Below are positions 42,678 through 51,511 of a stretch of 64,000 bases of DNA, in pieces. Under the pieces are notes generated by a model that saw only the letters and a program-made list of their open reading frames with translations, was not told the origin of the DNA and searched no databases. This DNA is from Taklimakanibacter deserti. Its GTDB lineage: Bacteria > Pseudomonadota > Alphaproteobacteria > Rhizobiales > Aestuariivirgaceae. Both the position numbers and the translations under genes were made by a program. The DNA lies in contig QORU01000003.1 in assembly GCA_003574785.1 (NCBI GenBank), forward strand, positions 186,001 through 250,000, in the 5' to 3' direction. Numbering within the stretch: position 1 is the stretch's first letter; each line of letters opens with the position of its first letter.

Positions 42678-43502
42678 CTATCCCTTGACTGCGCCCATCG
42701 AGATGCCGCGCACCAGATAGCGCTGCAGCATCGTCACGGCGATGAAGACCGGAAGGGTGCCTAAGACCGACATGGCGCCGATCTTGGCCCAGAAGGTCGA
42801 TTGCGAGCCGAAATACTGGCTGATCTGCACCGTGAAGGTGATGACCTCGGTGCGGGTCAGGATGAGGGCGAAGAGGAACTCGTTCCAGGAGAAGATGAAG
42901 GCGAAGATGGCGGTGGCGATGAGGCCGTTGCGCGCCATGGGCACGGCAACCTTCCGCAGGACGCCAAGCGCGCTCAGGCCGTCGACCTCGGCCGATTCCT
43001 CCAGATCGCGCGGCACGTCCTGCAGATAGCCGCGCATCATCCAGATGACATAGGGCAGAGCGAAAGCGGTATAGAGCAGGATGAGGCCGAAATAGCTGTC
43101 GGCGAGGCCCAGATTCGCATAGGCGAGGAAGATCGGAAAGACGATGGCGATGGGCGGCAGCATGCGCTGGGAGAGGATCCAGATCGCCAGGTTCTCGCCG
43201 CCGGTATTGAAGCGCACGATGGCGTAGGCGCAGAGCGTGCCCAGAACCATGGCCACAACCGTGCTGGCGCCGGCGATGACCAGGCTGTTCCACAAGGACC
43301 ACACATCGCCGTCGTTGAACAGAGCCGCGAAATTGCCGAATTGCGGCTGGCTTGGGAACCAGACTGGCGGTGAGGCGAAGATCTCCTCCGGCAGCTTGAG
43401 CGAGACCATGAACATCCAATAGATCGGGAACAGCATCACCAGGAGGATGGCGATGGAAACGCCGTACCAGACGATGCCGTGCCAGGGTGATGCCTTCCTC
43501 AT
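42678..43502 (-). CDS. CUT1 sugar ABC permease (UgpE/MalG-like)
   Basis: A 274-residue six-helix permease with the family EAA loop LEESAEVDGLSALGVLRKVAVPMARNG. Start overlaps the previous permease stop by 4 bases. Forms a heterodimeric channel with the permease at 43499. Confidence 0.92.
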   Translation of the reverse strand: MRKASPWHGIVWYGVSIAILLVMLFPIYWMFMVSLKLPEEIFASPPVWFPSQPQFGNFAALFNDGDVWSLWNSLVIAGASTVVAMVLGTLCAYAIVRFNTGGENLAIWILSQRMLPPIAIVFPIFLAYANLGLADSYFGLILLYTAFALPYVIWMMRGYLQDVPRDLEESAEVDGLSALGVLRKVAVPMARNGLIATAIFAFIFSWNEFLFALILTRTEVITFTVQISQYFGSQSTFWAKIGAMSVLGTLPVFIAVTMLQRYLVRGISMGAVKG

Positions 43503-44413
43503 CGGGCGATCCTCAGGCGCTTTAAGATCAAGGTCACGGCAATCGAGAGCACGAGAAGCACGAGGACGACGGCCGCTGCCGTATAGCTCGTGTCAAAGCT
43601 CTGGAAGCCGCGAATATACATGAAGATCGACAAGGTCTCGGTCTTGTTGCCAGGACCGCCGCGGGTGAGCTGCCAGACCGCATCGAAGATGCGGAACACG
43701 TCGAGGCCGCGGATGAGGAGGGCGATGGCGAGCACCGGCATGATCGCCGGCAATACGATCTTGAAGAAGACGCGGAAACGCCCGGCGCCGTCGATCTCGG
43801 CGGCCTCGAGCTGCTCGCGGTCGACATTGGCGAGGGCTGCGAGAATGAGGACGAACATGAAGGGCGTCCATTGCCAGACCTCGGTGATGATGATGGCCCA
43901 GAAAGCGAGATAGGGCTTGATCACCCACAAGAGGACGACGGGCTCGCCGGCGACCCAGGCGATGATCTGGTTGATGGGGCCGAATTTGTGATCGAACATC
44001 AGGCGCCACATGGAGCCTGCGACCATGGGCGAGACGACGGCGGGAAGGACGAGGAGCGCCACGAAGAGGCGCTTGAACGGCCGGTCGGCCTGGAAATGCA
44101 AGGCCAGCAGCAGGCCGAAGATCAATTCGAGCGGCAGCGCCACGGCGAGGATGAGCAAGGTGCGGCCGAAAGCGGCCCAGAAGCGCAGGTCGGACAGGAG
44201 CCGCTCATAATTGGCAAAGCCCACCCAGATCCCGGCCCGGTTGGAGCCGGTGATGTTCTGGAAGCTCACTGCCAGCGACCAGAAGAAGGGAAAGAGTCCA
44301 ATGAGCAGGATCAAGGCGATGGCGGGCGTGGCGAAACGCCAGCCGATAGCCCGCCGGCCGGTCTTGAGGGACCGGCCGGAGAGTTTCGTCGGTGTAAGTA
44401 CTGCGTCCGTCAC
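43499..44413 (-). CDS. CUT1 sugar ABC permease (UgpA/MalF-like)
   Basis: A 304-residue six-helix permease with EAA loop REQLEAAEIDGAGRFRVFFKIVLPAIMPV. Overlaps both neighbours by 4 bases, giving strict translational coupling. N-terminal extension of about 25 residues is cytoplasmic. Confidence 0.92.
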   Translation of the reverse strand: MTDAVLTPTKLSGRSLKTGRRAIGWRFATPAIALILLIGLFPFFWSLAVSFQNITGSNRAGIWVGFANYERLLSDLRFWAAFGRTLLILAVALPLELIFGLLLALHFQADRPFKRLFVALLVLPAVVSPMVAGSMWRLMFDHKFGPINQIIAWVAGEPVVLLWVIKPYLAFWAIIITEVWQWTPFMFVLILAALANVDREQLEAAEIDGAGRFRVFFKIVLPAIMPVLAIALLIRGLDVFRIFDAVWQLTRGGPGNKTETLSIFMYIRGFQSFDTSYTAAAVVLVLLVLSIAVTLILKRLRIAR

Positions 44414-45837
44414 TGGCGATAGGCCGAGGGCTTTGCTGCCCAGACCTTATAGGCTTCGCGCTGCTTGTCCACGCCCACTTGCTCGGTAATCTGGTCCCAT
44501 TCGGCGGCCATGTTGTCGAGCGCCGTCTTCGGATCCTCACCGCCGATCGCGGCGTTGACGGCGCGCGCCATGGCATCCTGGTATTTGAAGGTCTCGATGA
44601 AGGAGATGTCGGCGAGACCTTGCGAGGCGCCTTCCTTCAGGACCACCAGATAGTCCTTCGCCGTCGGCCACAGTGCCTGATATTCGGGCGAGTCATAGTG
44701 GGAGAGGCGGTAGGGATCGCGAAGGCCCACCGGACGCATGACATTCTTCAGGCTCTGCGATTTGGAATGCATCCATTGGGCATAGAGGTAAGCGGCGTCC
44801 TTGTTCTTGCTGTCGGGCGACACGGCGGAAAGGAAGCCCGAGGCAAGCTGCGGATGGCCGCCGGGATTGACGGCATAGCCGATCTTGTCCTTGACCTTGG
44901 TCGCCGGCACCCAGGACAGCGCCTTGTCGTCGATATTCACGCCTTGCGTCCAGCGCCCCAGCGGCGGCCATGAGATGGTCATGGCGATTTCGCCCGAATT
45001 GAGCGCCGACAGATTCTCGGCGAAGCCCCAGGTCTCGATGCCGGGTGACATGCATTTGTTCTGCTCGACCATTTCGGTGAGCGCCTTCAGGCCGGCCTCG
45101 CTGTTGACGGTCGCCTTCATGGTCGCTTCATCGAAGAACTTGCCGCCATGGTTGCGGAAGCGCTCGCTGAAGAAGAAATGCGTGTAGCCGGTATTGATGA
45201 CGCCGGCCCCATAGAGCTTGGGCTGGTATTTCTCGGTCAGGAAGCAGGCGATGTCGCCGAATTCCTTGTAGCTCTTGGGCGGCGCCAGGTCGTAGCCGTA
45301 TTTGGCCTTGAAGGCCGTCTTGTTCTCGGCGTCGTCGAAGAGGTCCTTGCGGTAGTAGGTGACGAGCACGTCGCCGTCGACCACGAGGCCATAGGTCTTG
45401 CCGTTATAGATCATCCAGTCCTTGAAGGCGGGGTTGACGTCGTCGAATTCCGCCTTCACGCCATATTTCTCGATATAAGGGTCGAGCGGCTCGACGGCGC
45501 CGTTCGAGACGACATCGGCAAGCCAGGCGGGCGACACCAAAAGCGTGTCATAGCCGCCGGTGCCCGCCTGATGCTCGAGGATCGTCTTGGTGTAGATCTC
45601 CTCGAAAGGCAGCTCCACCACCTTCACCTTGATGCCGGTGAGCTTCTCCCATTCAGGCCCGGAATATTGCGTGTCGAGCAGGGCCTGAAGCCCGGCCTCG
45701 GCGACGACGGTGATCGTCGTCCCGGAATATTGCTTGGCCGCCTCGACCGCCTTGGCTGCCGCATCTTCGTCGGCCAGAGCCGGTCCTGCTGCCGTCAAAG
45801 CGGCAAAGGCGGCCGCCAACGCCAAATGTCTCAACAT
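44410..45837 (-). CDS. CUT1 extracellular sugar-binding protein (SBP family 1)
   Basis: A 475-residue protein with Sec signal peptide (MLRHLALAAAFAALTAAG, cut ALA). Family marks: GPEWEKLTGIKVKVVELPFEEI, YDTLLVSPAWLADVVSNGAVEPL, and a Trp-rich C-terminal sugar cleft region. It is longer than usual MalE-type proteins (about 400), as in other CUT1 receptors for sugar acids or oligosaccharides. GGAGG-like AGGAGG lies just before the ATG. The ligand may be a sugar acid given the lactonase-like neighbour. Confidence 0.9.
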   Translation of the reverse strand: MLRHLALAAAFAALTAAGPALADEDAAAKAVEAAKQYSGTTITVVAEAGLQALLDTQYSGPEWEKLTGIKVKVVELPFEEIYTKTILEHQAGTGGYDTLLVSPAWLADVVSNGAVEPLDPYIEKYGVKAEFDDVNPAFKDWMIYNGKTYGLVVDGDVLVTYYRKDLFDDAENKTAFKAKYGYDLAPPKSYKEFGDIACFLTEKYQPKLYGAGVINTGYTHFFFSERFRNHGGKFFDEATMKATVNSEAGLKALTEMVEQNKCMSPGIETWGFAENLSALNSGEIAMTISWPPLGRWTQGVNIDDKALSWVPATKVKDKIGYAVNPGGHPQLASGFLSAVSPDSKNKDAAYLYAQWMHSKSQSLKNVMRPVGLRDPYRLSHYDSPEYQALWPTAKDYLVVLKEGASQGLADISFIETFKYQDAMARAVNAAIGGEDPKTALDNMAAEWDQITEQVGVDKQREAYKVWAAKPSAYRQ

Positions 45838-45890
45838 GGTTTCCTCCTTTTATCATTCACCTACGATCTTAAGCCGCATTGCTTTTCTGC

Positions 45891-45935
45891 GCATGATCTT
45901 ATCGGAAAACCGGTATCCACTTTTCCGGATCATGC
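45891..45935. repeat. Extragenic palindromic element, Rhizobiales GCATGATC type
   Basis: Outer arms GCATGATC (45891-45898) and GATCATGC (45928-45935), inner arms CGGAAAA (45903-45909) and TTTTCCG (45921-45927), centre CCGGTATCCAC. This 45-base element is one of the abundant dispersed palindromes of Rhizobiales genomes. It overlaps the end of the dadA-like gene, supplying its TGA stop, and could form a stem-loop that ends or protects the mRNA. Confidence 0.75.
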
Positions 45936-47192
45936 GGCGACCGCGCCTTGCGGCGGCGGCAAAGTGATCTCGGGCCTCTTCCCGGAAATGATATCGGCGA
46001 GCGCCCGTCCCGAGCCGCAGGCCAAGGTCCAACCGAGATGGCCGTGACCGGCATTGACCCACAGACCCTTGAGCGATGTCGCTCCGATGATGGGCGTTCC
46101 GGCCGGACTCACCGGGCGAAGTCCCGCCCAGATGCGCGCCGTGGCGAGATCGAGATGGCGCGGAAGCTCGGGGAAAGTGTAGCTGGCATTGGCGATGACC
46201 GCTTCGGCGCGGGGCATCGCAGGTTGCGTGTCGAAGCCGGTGATCTCGGCCGAGCCTGAGATGCGCATGCGATCGCCAATCGGCACGAGGCCGAACAAGC
46301 GGCTGTCGTCGATGACCGGCATGCGCGGCGCCGATCCCCAATTGCCGCGCGCGAAGGTGATCGAGAGACCTTTCACCGGATAGATGGGAATGCGGATGCC
46401 CAGAGGCTTGAGAAGGGGGGTTGTGTAGCTTGCGAGCGCCACGACCGCCTGGTCGGCGGCGATGCGCCCGACGCTGGTGATGACGCCGGTGATCTTGTCT
46501 CCGGCCGTTTCGATGCGCTGGATTTCGGTGGAATAGTGAAAGCGCACGCCGAGCTTCGCGCATTGGGCGGCGAGGCCCTGGGTGAATTTGTTGCAGTCAC
46601 CCACCTCGTCGCGCTTGAAGAACAAGCCCCCGGCCAAAGTGGGTGATGTGTCCTTTAACGCGGGCTCCAGATCGAGCGCGCGCGCGACATCGACGCGCTC
46701 ATAGAGCAGCCCGTGCCTGGCGAGCGCCACACAGGAGCGTTCGGCGCCGTCCAGCGCCTCCTTGGAGCGATAGATCTTCATCACCCCATTGGTGGCGCGG
46801 TCATAGGCGATTTGCGTCTCGGCCGCGATCTCCTGCAGCGAGCGCAAGGAATAAAGCGCGAGCTCGAGATTGGCGCGGGCATTGAAGGCGAAACGCTCCG
46901 GCGTGCAGTTGCGGGCGAAATCGAGCCCCCAGCGCCACATATGGGGAATGGAGCCATAGCGCAGCAGCAAGGGCGCGTTCTCCTTGCCGAGCCATTTCAC
47001 GATCTTCATCGGCATGCCGGGCTGCGACCAGGGCTCGACCTCGCTCGCATGGATGACCCCGCCATTGCCCCAGCTCGTCTCGAGCGCGGCCTCGGGCTGG
47101 CGCTCGATGACGGTCACATCATGGCCATGCTTCTTGAGATACCACGCCGTGGCAATGCCGACAGCACCCGCGCCCAGGACAAGGATGGTCAT
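45930..47192 (-). CDS. dadA: D-amino acid dehydrogenase, small-subunit type
   Basis: A 420-residue DAO-family flavoprotein. FAD-binding N-terminus VLGAGAVGIATAWYLKKHG; family marks ETSWGNGGVIHASEVEPWSQPG, and C-terminal GHLGWTLACGSGRALADII. It oxidises D-amino acids (or related secondary amines such as hydroxyproline) to 2-oxo acids, passing electrons to the membrane. Its stop codon lies within the extragenic palindrome. It is 3 bases after the lactonase-like gene, same operon. Confidence 0.9.
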   Translation of the reverse strand: MTILVLGAGAVGIATAWYLKKHGHDVTVIERQPEAALETSWGNGGVIHASEVEPWSQPGMPMKIVKWLGKENAPLLLRYGSIPHMWRWGLDFARNCTPERFAFNARANLELALYSLRSLQEIAAETQIAYDRATNGVMKIYRSKEALDGAERSCVALARHGLLYERVDVARALDLEPALKDTSPTLAGGLFFKRDEVGDCNKFTQGLAAQCAKLGVRFHYSTEIQRIETAGDKITGVITSVGRIAADQAVVALASYTTPLLKPLGIRIPIYPVKGLSITFARGNWGSAPRMPVIDDSRLFGLVPIGDRMRISGSAEITGFDTQPAMPRAEAVIANASYTFPELPRHLDLATARIWAGLRPVSPAGTPIIGATSLKGLWVNAGHGHLGWTLACGSGRALADIISGKRPEITLPPPQGAVAA

Positions 47193-47195
47193 CGT

Positions 47196-49073
47196 TCAGG
47201 CCTCCATCCGGGCAACGGCATAGGCGCTCAATTCGAGCGCGTTCGTCTTGGGCAAGGGACGCTCGGTGAGCTTGCCGCCCGAGGTCTCATCCAGCACCGC
47301 CAAGGCGGCGGGCCGCAGCCCATGCACGGCGAGCTTGCACGGTCTCGGCGTCAGATTGGCGATCCAGGCGATGCGCCGTCCTGCCTTGTCGGCGCTCGCG
47401 GCGAGCACGCGCTGCGGGTCGGAAGAGACTGCCGTCACGCCGGCAGCGCCGCTCAGTGCGGCAAAGCCCTGGATCGCGAAGAAGACCGGCCGGTCCAGAA
47501 TGCCGAAAGGCCCTGTGGGCGACATCATCGTGACCTGGTCGATGCCGGCAGATGCGGCGCGGGTGAGATAGCCCGTTGCCCAGGCGGCGGCGAACAGAGC
47601 GGTCTGGCGCGGGTCGCTGGTCACCATGGTGATGCGCCGGTTGTCGGGATTGGGCGTCGTCGACTTGCCATAAGGGTTGAAGGCCATGCCGATATTGGCG
47701 GGGCCCAGGCGATAGGGTGTCGCGCCGATGAAAGCGCGTGCCGAGCGGAAGACATGGGGCAGGCTTTCGAGCGTCTCCATGACCGAACGGTCGTCGGCGG
47801 CATGCACGATGGAGGCCGTCGCGTGCTGGACGAAATCGAGCAGATGATGCGGGACGCGGCGGCGGTTGAGCTCGGTGAAATAGCTGTACATGCCGCCGCC
47901 CAGCGTGATGCCGGGAAAGGCGCGGCGCGCGGACTCATAGATATGTTCGAGGGCGGGGCCTGCCGGCCGATCGACGGAGGGCGGATAGGATTGAAGATCG
48001 ATCTCGGGCGAGACCATGACCGAATCCGGCGCGAAGCCCGAAGCTTTCGCCGCGACGGCGACGAGATCGAGGCCGATCGCGGGATCGTTCGCTTTGTCGA
48101 GAATGATCTCGAGCTGTGTCCTGGCGCCGATGGCTTGCGCGAATTGTGCCGCCCGGCGCAATTTGCCGGGGATGTCCTTGGCATCCGATCTGAGCCTGAT
48201 GCTCAGCGACTGGACCTGCGCCTTGGCGATATGAGCCGCGGAAGCGGCGGCCGTCTCGATATCGTCTGCATCGACGGCAAGGCCGATGGCGGGCATGACG
48301 CCGCCCGAACGGTCGCCGAGCGTGATGGCGACGGTCTCGGCCGCGGCGACGGGTGCCCGCTTCGCGATCGACGGCGTGAAAGTGAGGGAGATGCGCTGCT
48401 CGATCTTCTCGCCCGCCGGCACCTTGTAGGGCCAAGGCAGCATCAGCGGGCGGAAATAGGTCTTGAATGAGGCATCGAGCCAGTTGCGGTGATCCTCGGT
48501 CTCCCACACGCCGCCCTCCATCCGGCAGGTCGCCTTGATGCCGGGAACGGGCTCATGCGTCATGGCCCTTATATCGAAGAAGGACTGCAGCGGGTCGATG
48601 TGATCGGGGAAAGCCGTCGCCTCGCTCGAGCCGTCGGAATGCTCGATGGTCAAGGGGCAGCCGACCGCCTTCTCCAAGGGATGCAGCACGATGAAGCCGG
48701 TGCGGCAGGTGATGAAATCGCTCTGCGGCGTGGCCCGCGCCGTGAAGGAGATGCCCTTGCCTGCCGAGCCTTCGATGGCGCCGAACCAGTCGAGATCCTG
48801 CCCGTCGCTCGGCGTCGTGCCATGCGCGGTGAAGGTGATCTTGAAGGTGTCGTTGGCCTGATCGACCTTGAGGTCGCGGATCTCAGGGACGACGGTGCTC
48901 CAATTGCGGTCGCGGATGAGGAAATAGATGCCCCTCAAGACCTCGATATCCTGGAGGCGGATATTGCGCAAGGCGCCGCCGACGAAGAGAGCGGTGAGCG
49001 GGCCCGCCGCGAGGGCGACCTCTTCCGGCGCCGGCTCGTTCGTTCCGTAAATCGTCACGGCTTTCTTCGTCAT
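47196..49073 (-). CDS. D-apionate lactonase-like protein
   Basis: A 625-residue protein. Start ATG 49073 (MTKKAVTIYGTNEP) overlaps the regulator stop as ATGA; a longer frame exists. Its profile (PLTALFVGGALRNIRLQDIEVL, FLIRDRNWSTVVPEI, FPDHIDPLQSFFDIRAMTHE, HRNWLDASFKTYFRPL) resembles, from memory, the ApnL family: D-apionate lactonase of apiose acid catabolism. A beta-sandwich N-part and TIM-barrel C-part are likely. No signal peptide. Context (CUT1 importer, GntR) fits a sugar-acid lactone; no other apionate genes are seen. Confidence 0.55.
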   Translation of the reverse strand: MTKKAVTIYGTNEPAPEEVALAAGPLTALFVGGALRNIRLQDIEVLRGIYFLIRDRNWSTVVPEIRDLKVDQANDTFKITFTAHGTTPSDGQDLDWFGAIEGSAGKGISFTARATPQSDFITCRTGFIVLHPLEKAVGCPLTIEHSDGSSEATAFPDHIDPLQSFFDIRAMTHEPVPGIKATCRMEGGVWETEDHRNWLDASFKTYFRPLMLPWPYKVPAGEKIEQRISLTFTPSIAKRAPVAAAETVAITLGDRSGGVMPAIGLAVDADDIETAAASAAHIAKAQVQSLSIRLRSDAKDIPGKLRRAAQFAQAIGARTQLEIILDKANDPAIGLDLVAVAAKASGFAPDSVMVSPEIDLQSYPPSVDRPAGPALEHIYESARRAFPGITLGGGMYSYFTELNRRRVPHHLLDFVQHATASIVHAADDRSVMETLESLPHVFRSARAFIGATPYRLGPANIGMAFNPYGKSTTPNPDNRRITMVTSDPRQTALFAAAWATGYLTRAASAGIDQVTMMSPTGPFGILDRPVFFAIQGFAALSGAAGVTAVSSDPQRVLAASADKAGRRIAWIANLTPRPCKLAVHGLRPAALAVLDETSGGKLTERPLPKTNALELSAYAVARMEA

Positions 49074-49894
49074 GTCCGAGGCTTCCTTTTGGACCGCTGC
49101 GGGCCCGACCACATTTCATCCATCTCGCGGTCGATGCGCGCCGCGACATCGCGGGTGACATTGCGCAGGATCTCTTCCGAGAGGCGCTTCGATTCGGTGT
49201 AGAGCTGGCTGATCAGGTGCAAGTGGCTCGCCATCTCGTGGAAGGCGCGCATCGGATCATGCGCCGCCACCGCCTCATAGATGGCAGTATGATCGCGCAC
49301 CGAGAAACGGTCGGCATCCGGCATATGGATCGTGGTGGTGCGCTGGTCGATCAGCCATTCGACGAGCGCGTCGTGAATGGCGGCGAAGACCGGGTTGCGG
49401 GTGATGACAGTGAGCTCGTAATGGAAGGCGACGTCGGTGCGGATGAATTCGGCGGTATTACCCATGGCCGCGGCATTGGCATCGAGCGCGCTCTTGAGGC
49501 GCAGGATGTCCTCAGGTGTCGCCTGCTTGGCGGCCTGCCAGGCGACGCCCGCCTCGAAGAGGAGGCGGGTCTGCTCCATATGGGTCTGGCCCTGGCCCGT
49601 CGCCGAGAGCCGCTTGATCAGGCCGTTCACCTGGCCGACCAGGAATTTGGGCGAGGGCGAGGTGACGCGCGCCCGGGCGCCGCTCGCGATCTCGACCAGG
49701 CCCTGCTGCTGCAGGATGAACAGCGCCTCGCGCACCGCGGGTCTTCCGACGCCGAAGCGCACCATCAGATCCTTCTCGGAAGGAAGCTGGCTGCCTTCGG
49801 TGAACTCGCCCGAGGTTATGGCCTTTTCGAGATGCTCGGCGACTTCATGCGCTCTCTTGCGGCGGCCGACCGGTAGGCGTGGAACATTCTGCAT
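49070..49894 (-). CDS. GntR-family (FadR/FCD) transcriptional regulator
   Basis: A 274-residue protein: winged helix (EHLEKAITSGEFTEGSQLPS, GRPAVREALFILQQQGLVEI) and C-terminal FCD all-helical ligand domain (about 95-245) with metal-binding His/Asp positions. FCD regulators usually repress and are released by sugar acids, fatty acids or amino-acid derived acids. Starts 3 bases after the Pot-type permease stop and overlaps the lactonase-like gene, so it sits inside the operon it likely controls. Confidence 0.92.
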   Translation of the reverse strand: MQNVPRLPVGRRKRAHEVAEHLEKAITSGEFTEGSQLPSEKDLMVRFGVGRPAVREALFILQQQGLVEIASGARARVTSPSPKFLVGQVNGLIKRLSATGQGQTHMEQTRLLFEAGVAWQAAKQATPEDILRLKSALDANAAAMGNTAEFIRTDVAFHYELTVITRNPVFAAIHDALVEWLIDQRTTTIHMPDADRFSVRDHTAIYEAVAAHDPMRAFHEMASHLHLISQLYTESKRLSEEILRNVTRDVAARIDREMDEMWSGPQRSKRKPRT

Positions 49895-49897
49895 CGT

Positions 49898-50671
49898 TTA
49901 TCCTCTGTACCGCGTGAGATATAGCGCGATGAGGGTGGAGACGATACTCAGGCTGATCAACATGGTGCCGATCGCATTGGTCATGGGTGTCACGCTGGTG
50001 CGCAACGTGCTCATCACCAGCATCGGCAAGGTGTTGCCGCCGCCAATGACGAAGCTCGTCAGGATGAAGTCGTCGATCGACAGCGCCACGGCCATGAGGG
50101 CAGCGCCGATCACCACCGGCATGATCACCGGCAGCATGGCATCGGCGAAAGCGCGCCAGGGCGAAGCCCCGAGATCGCGGGCGGCCTCGATGATGCGGAA
50201 ATCGAAGGAGGAGAGACGCGAATAGAGGACGACGACCACGAAGGGCAAAGTGAAGAGGAGATGCGCCAGGATCACGGTCTTGAGACCGAGTGTCAGGCCG
50301 AGGAAGAGGAACCAGACGAGCAGCATCACCGCCAGGAACAGAGGCGGCAGCATCAGCGGCAGGGCCAGTGCCAGCATGGCGATCTGTGCCTCGCGGCGCG
50401 GCAGGCAGGCGAGCCCCAGGGCCGTCATGGTGCCGATGATGGCCGAGAGGATGCCGACCGAGACGCCCACCAGCAGGCTGTTGGAGAGGGCCGTGGGAAA
50501 TGGCTCGAAAGCCAGCATTTCGCGAAACCAGCGCAAGGTCCAGCCGGGAATGGGGAAGTTCGAGATCGCCTTGGACGAGAAGGCGAAGAGCACGACGAGC
50601 AGAAGCGGCGACAGCAGGACGGCGACGAAGAGGATCGCCGCGGTGCGCTCGAGCAAGGTGCGTGCCTTCAT
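49898..50671 (-). CDS. Pot-type ABC permease (PotC-like)
   Basis: A 257-residue six-helix permease, EAA loop IIEAARDLGASPWRAFADAMLPVIMPV. Real start ATG 50671 overlaps the other permease's stop; the longer frame upstream is a shadow. Spermidine/putrescine-type fold. Its ATPase is probably the one encoded on the plus strand at 53501. Confidence 0.88.
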   Translation of the reverse strand: MKARTLLERTAAILFVAVLLSPLLLVVLFAFSSKAISNFPIPGWTLRWFREMLAFEPFPTALSNSLLVGVSVGILSAIIGTMTALGLACLPRREAQIAMLALALPLMLPPLFLAVMLLVWFLFLGLTLGLKTVILAHLLFTLPFVVVVLYSRLSSFDFRIIEAARDLGASPWRAFADAMLPVIMPVVIGAALMAVALSIDDFILTSFVIGGGNTLPMLVMSTLRTSVTPMTNAIGTMLISLSIVSTLIALYLTRYRG

Positions 50672-51504
50672 TGCCGCCCCACCAGCGAAAGCCCGGCATT
50701 CACGAGCGCTAAGATGATGAGCGACACCGCAAGAATGCCGAAGGACATGGCCGAGCCCAGGGGCCAGTTGAAATAGGTGCCGAATTGCGGCGCGATGAGC
50801 TGGCCGACCATGGCCATCTTGCCGCCGACGAGAAGCGGCGTGAAATAATCGCCGACCGAGATCAGGAAGCACAGCGCGAAGCTCGCCGTGATGCCGGTGC
50901 GGGCGCGAGGGATGATGACATCGCGCAGCACGGGCCATGAGCCCGCCCCCAGATCGCGTGCCGATTCGATCTCGGCATCGCCGATGCCGCGCAGTGAAGC
51001 GACCATGGGCAGAATGGCGAAAGGCAAGAGGAAATGGGTCAAGGTGATGATCACGGCGGTCGGGCTGTAGATCAGGGCCTCGAAGGGCTGCGTGATGAGC
51101 CCCGCCGCGATCAATGCCGAATTGACGGCGCCGTCGCTGCCCAGCATCGTCTTCCAGGCATAGATCTTCATGAGATAGCCGCCGAACAGCGTGATGAGCG
51201 CGATGAAGAGCAAAGCCGGCGCCCAGCGCCCGGCACGGAAGCGGATGATCCAGGCATAGTAGAAGCCGAGGACGGTGGCAGCCGTCGCGATCACGAAGGC
51301 GATCAGCAAGGTCTGCTCGCCCGAGCCCAGATGAGTGGTGAAGGTCTTGACATAGTTACCGAGCGTGAAGTCCGGCACCACGCGAAAGCTGCGCACGCTC
51401 CAGAAGCTCAGCATGAAGAAATAGACTGCGGCGGCGACGAACAGACCGCCATAGATCGCCGCCGCAGGGAGGAGCAGAAGATAGCTGGTGCGCCGGGAGA
51501 GCAT
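50668..51504 (-). CDS. Pot-type ABC permease (PotB-like)
   Basis: A 278-residue six-helix permease from ATG 51504 (MLSRRTSYLLLLPAAAIYGG), 7 bases after the binding-protein stop. EAA loop IESARDLGAGSWPVLRDVIIPRARTG. Longer frame from 51699 overlaps the binding-protein gene and is rejected as start. Confidence 0.88.
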   Translation of the reverse strand: MLSRRTSYLLLLPAAAIYGGLFVAAAVYFFMLSFWSVRSFRVVPDFTLGNYVKTFTTHLGSGEQTLLIAFVIATAATVLGFYYAWIIRFRAGRWAPALLFIALITLFGGYLMKIYAWKTMLGSDGAVNSALIAAGLITQPFEALIYSPTAVIITLTHFLLPFAILPMVASLRGIGDAEIESARDLGAGSWPVLRDVIIPRARTGITASFALCFLISVGDYFTPLLVGGKMAMVGQLIAPQFGTYFNWPLGSAMSFGILAVSLIILALVNAGLSLVGRQ

Positions 51505-51511
51505 GTAGAGA

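Noticed and set aside
46713..48470. 585-codon plus-strand frame over the dehydrogenase and lactonase-like genes
   Set aside because: It spans two real minus-strand genes and lacks a protein-like pattern.
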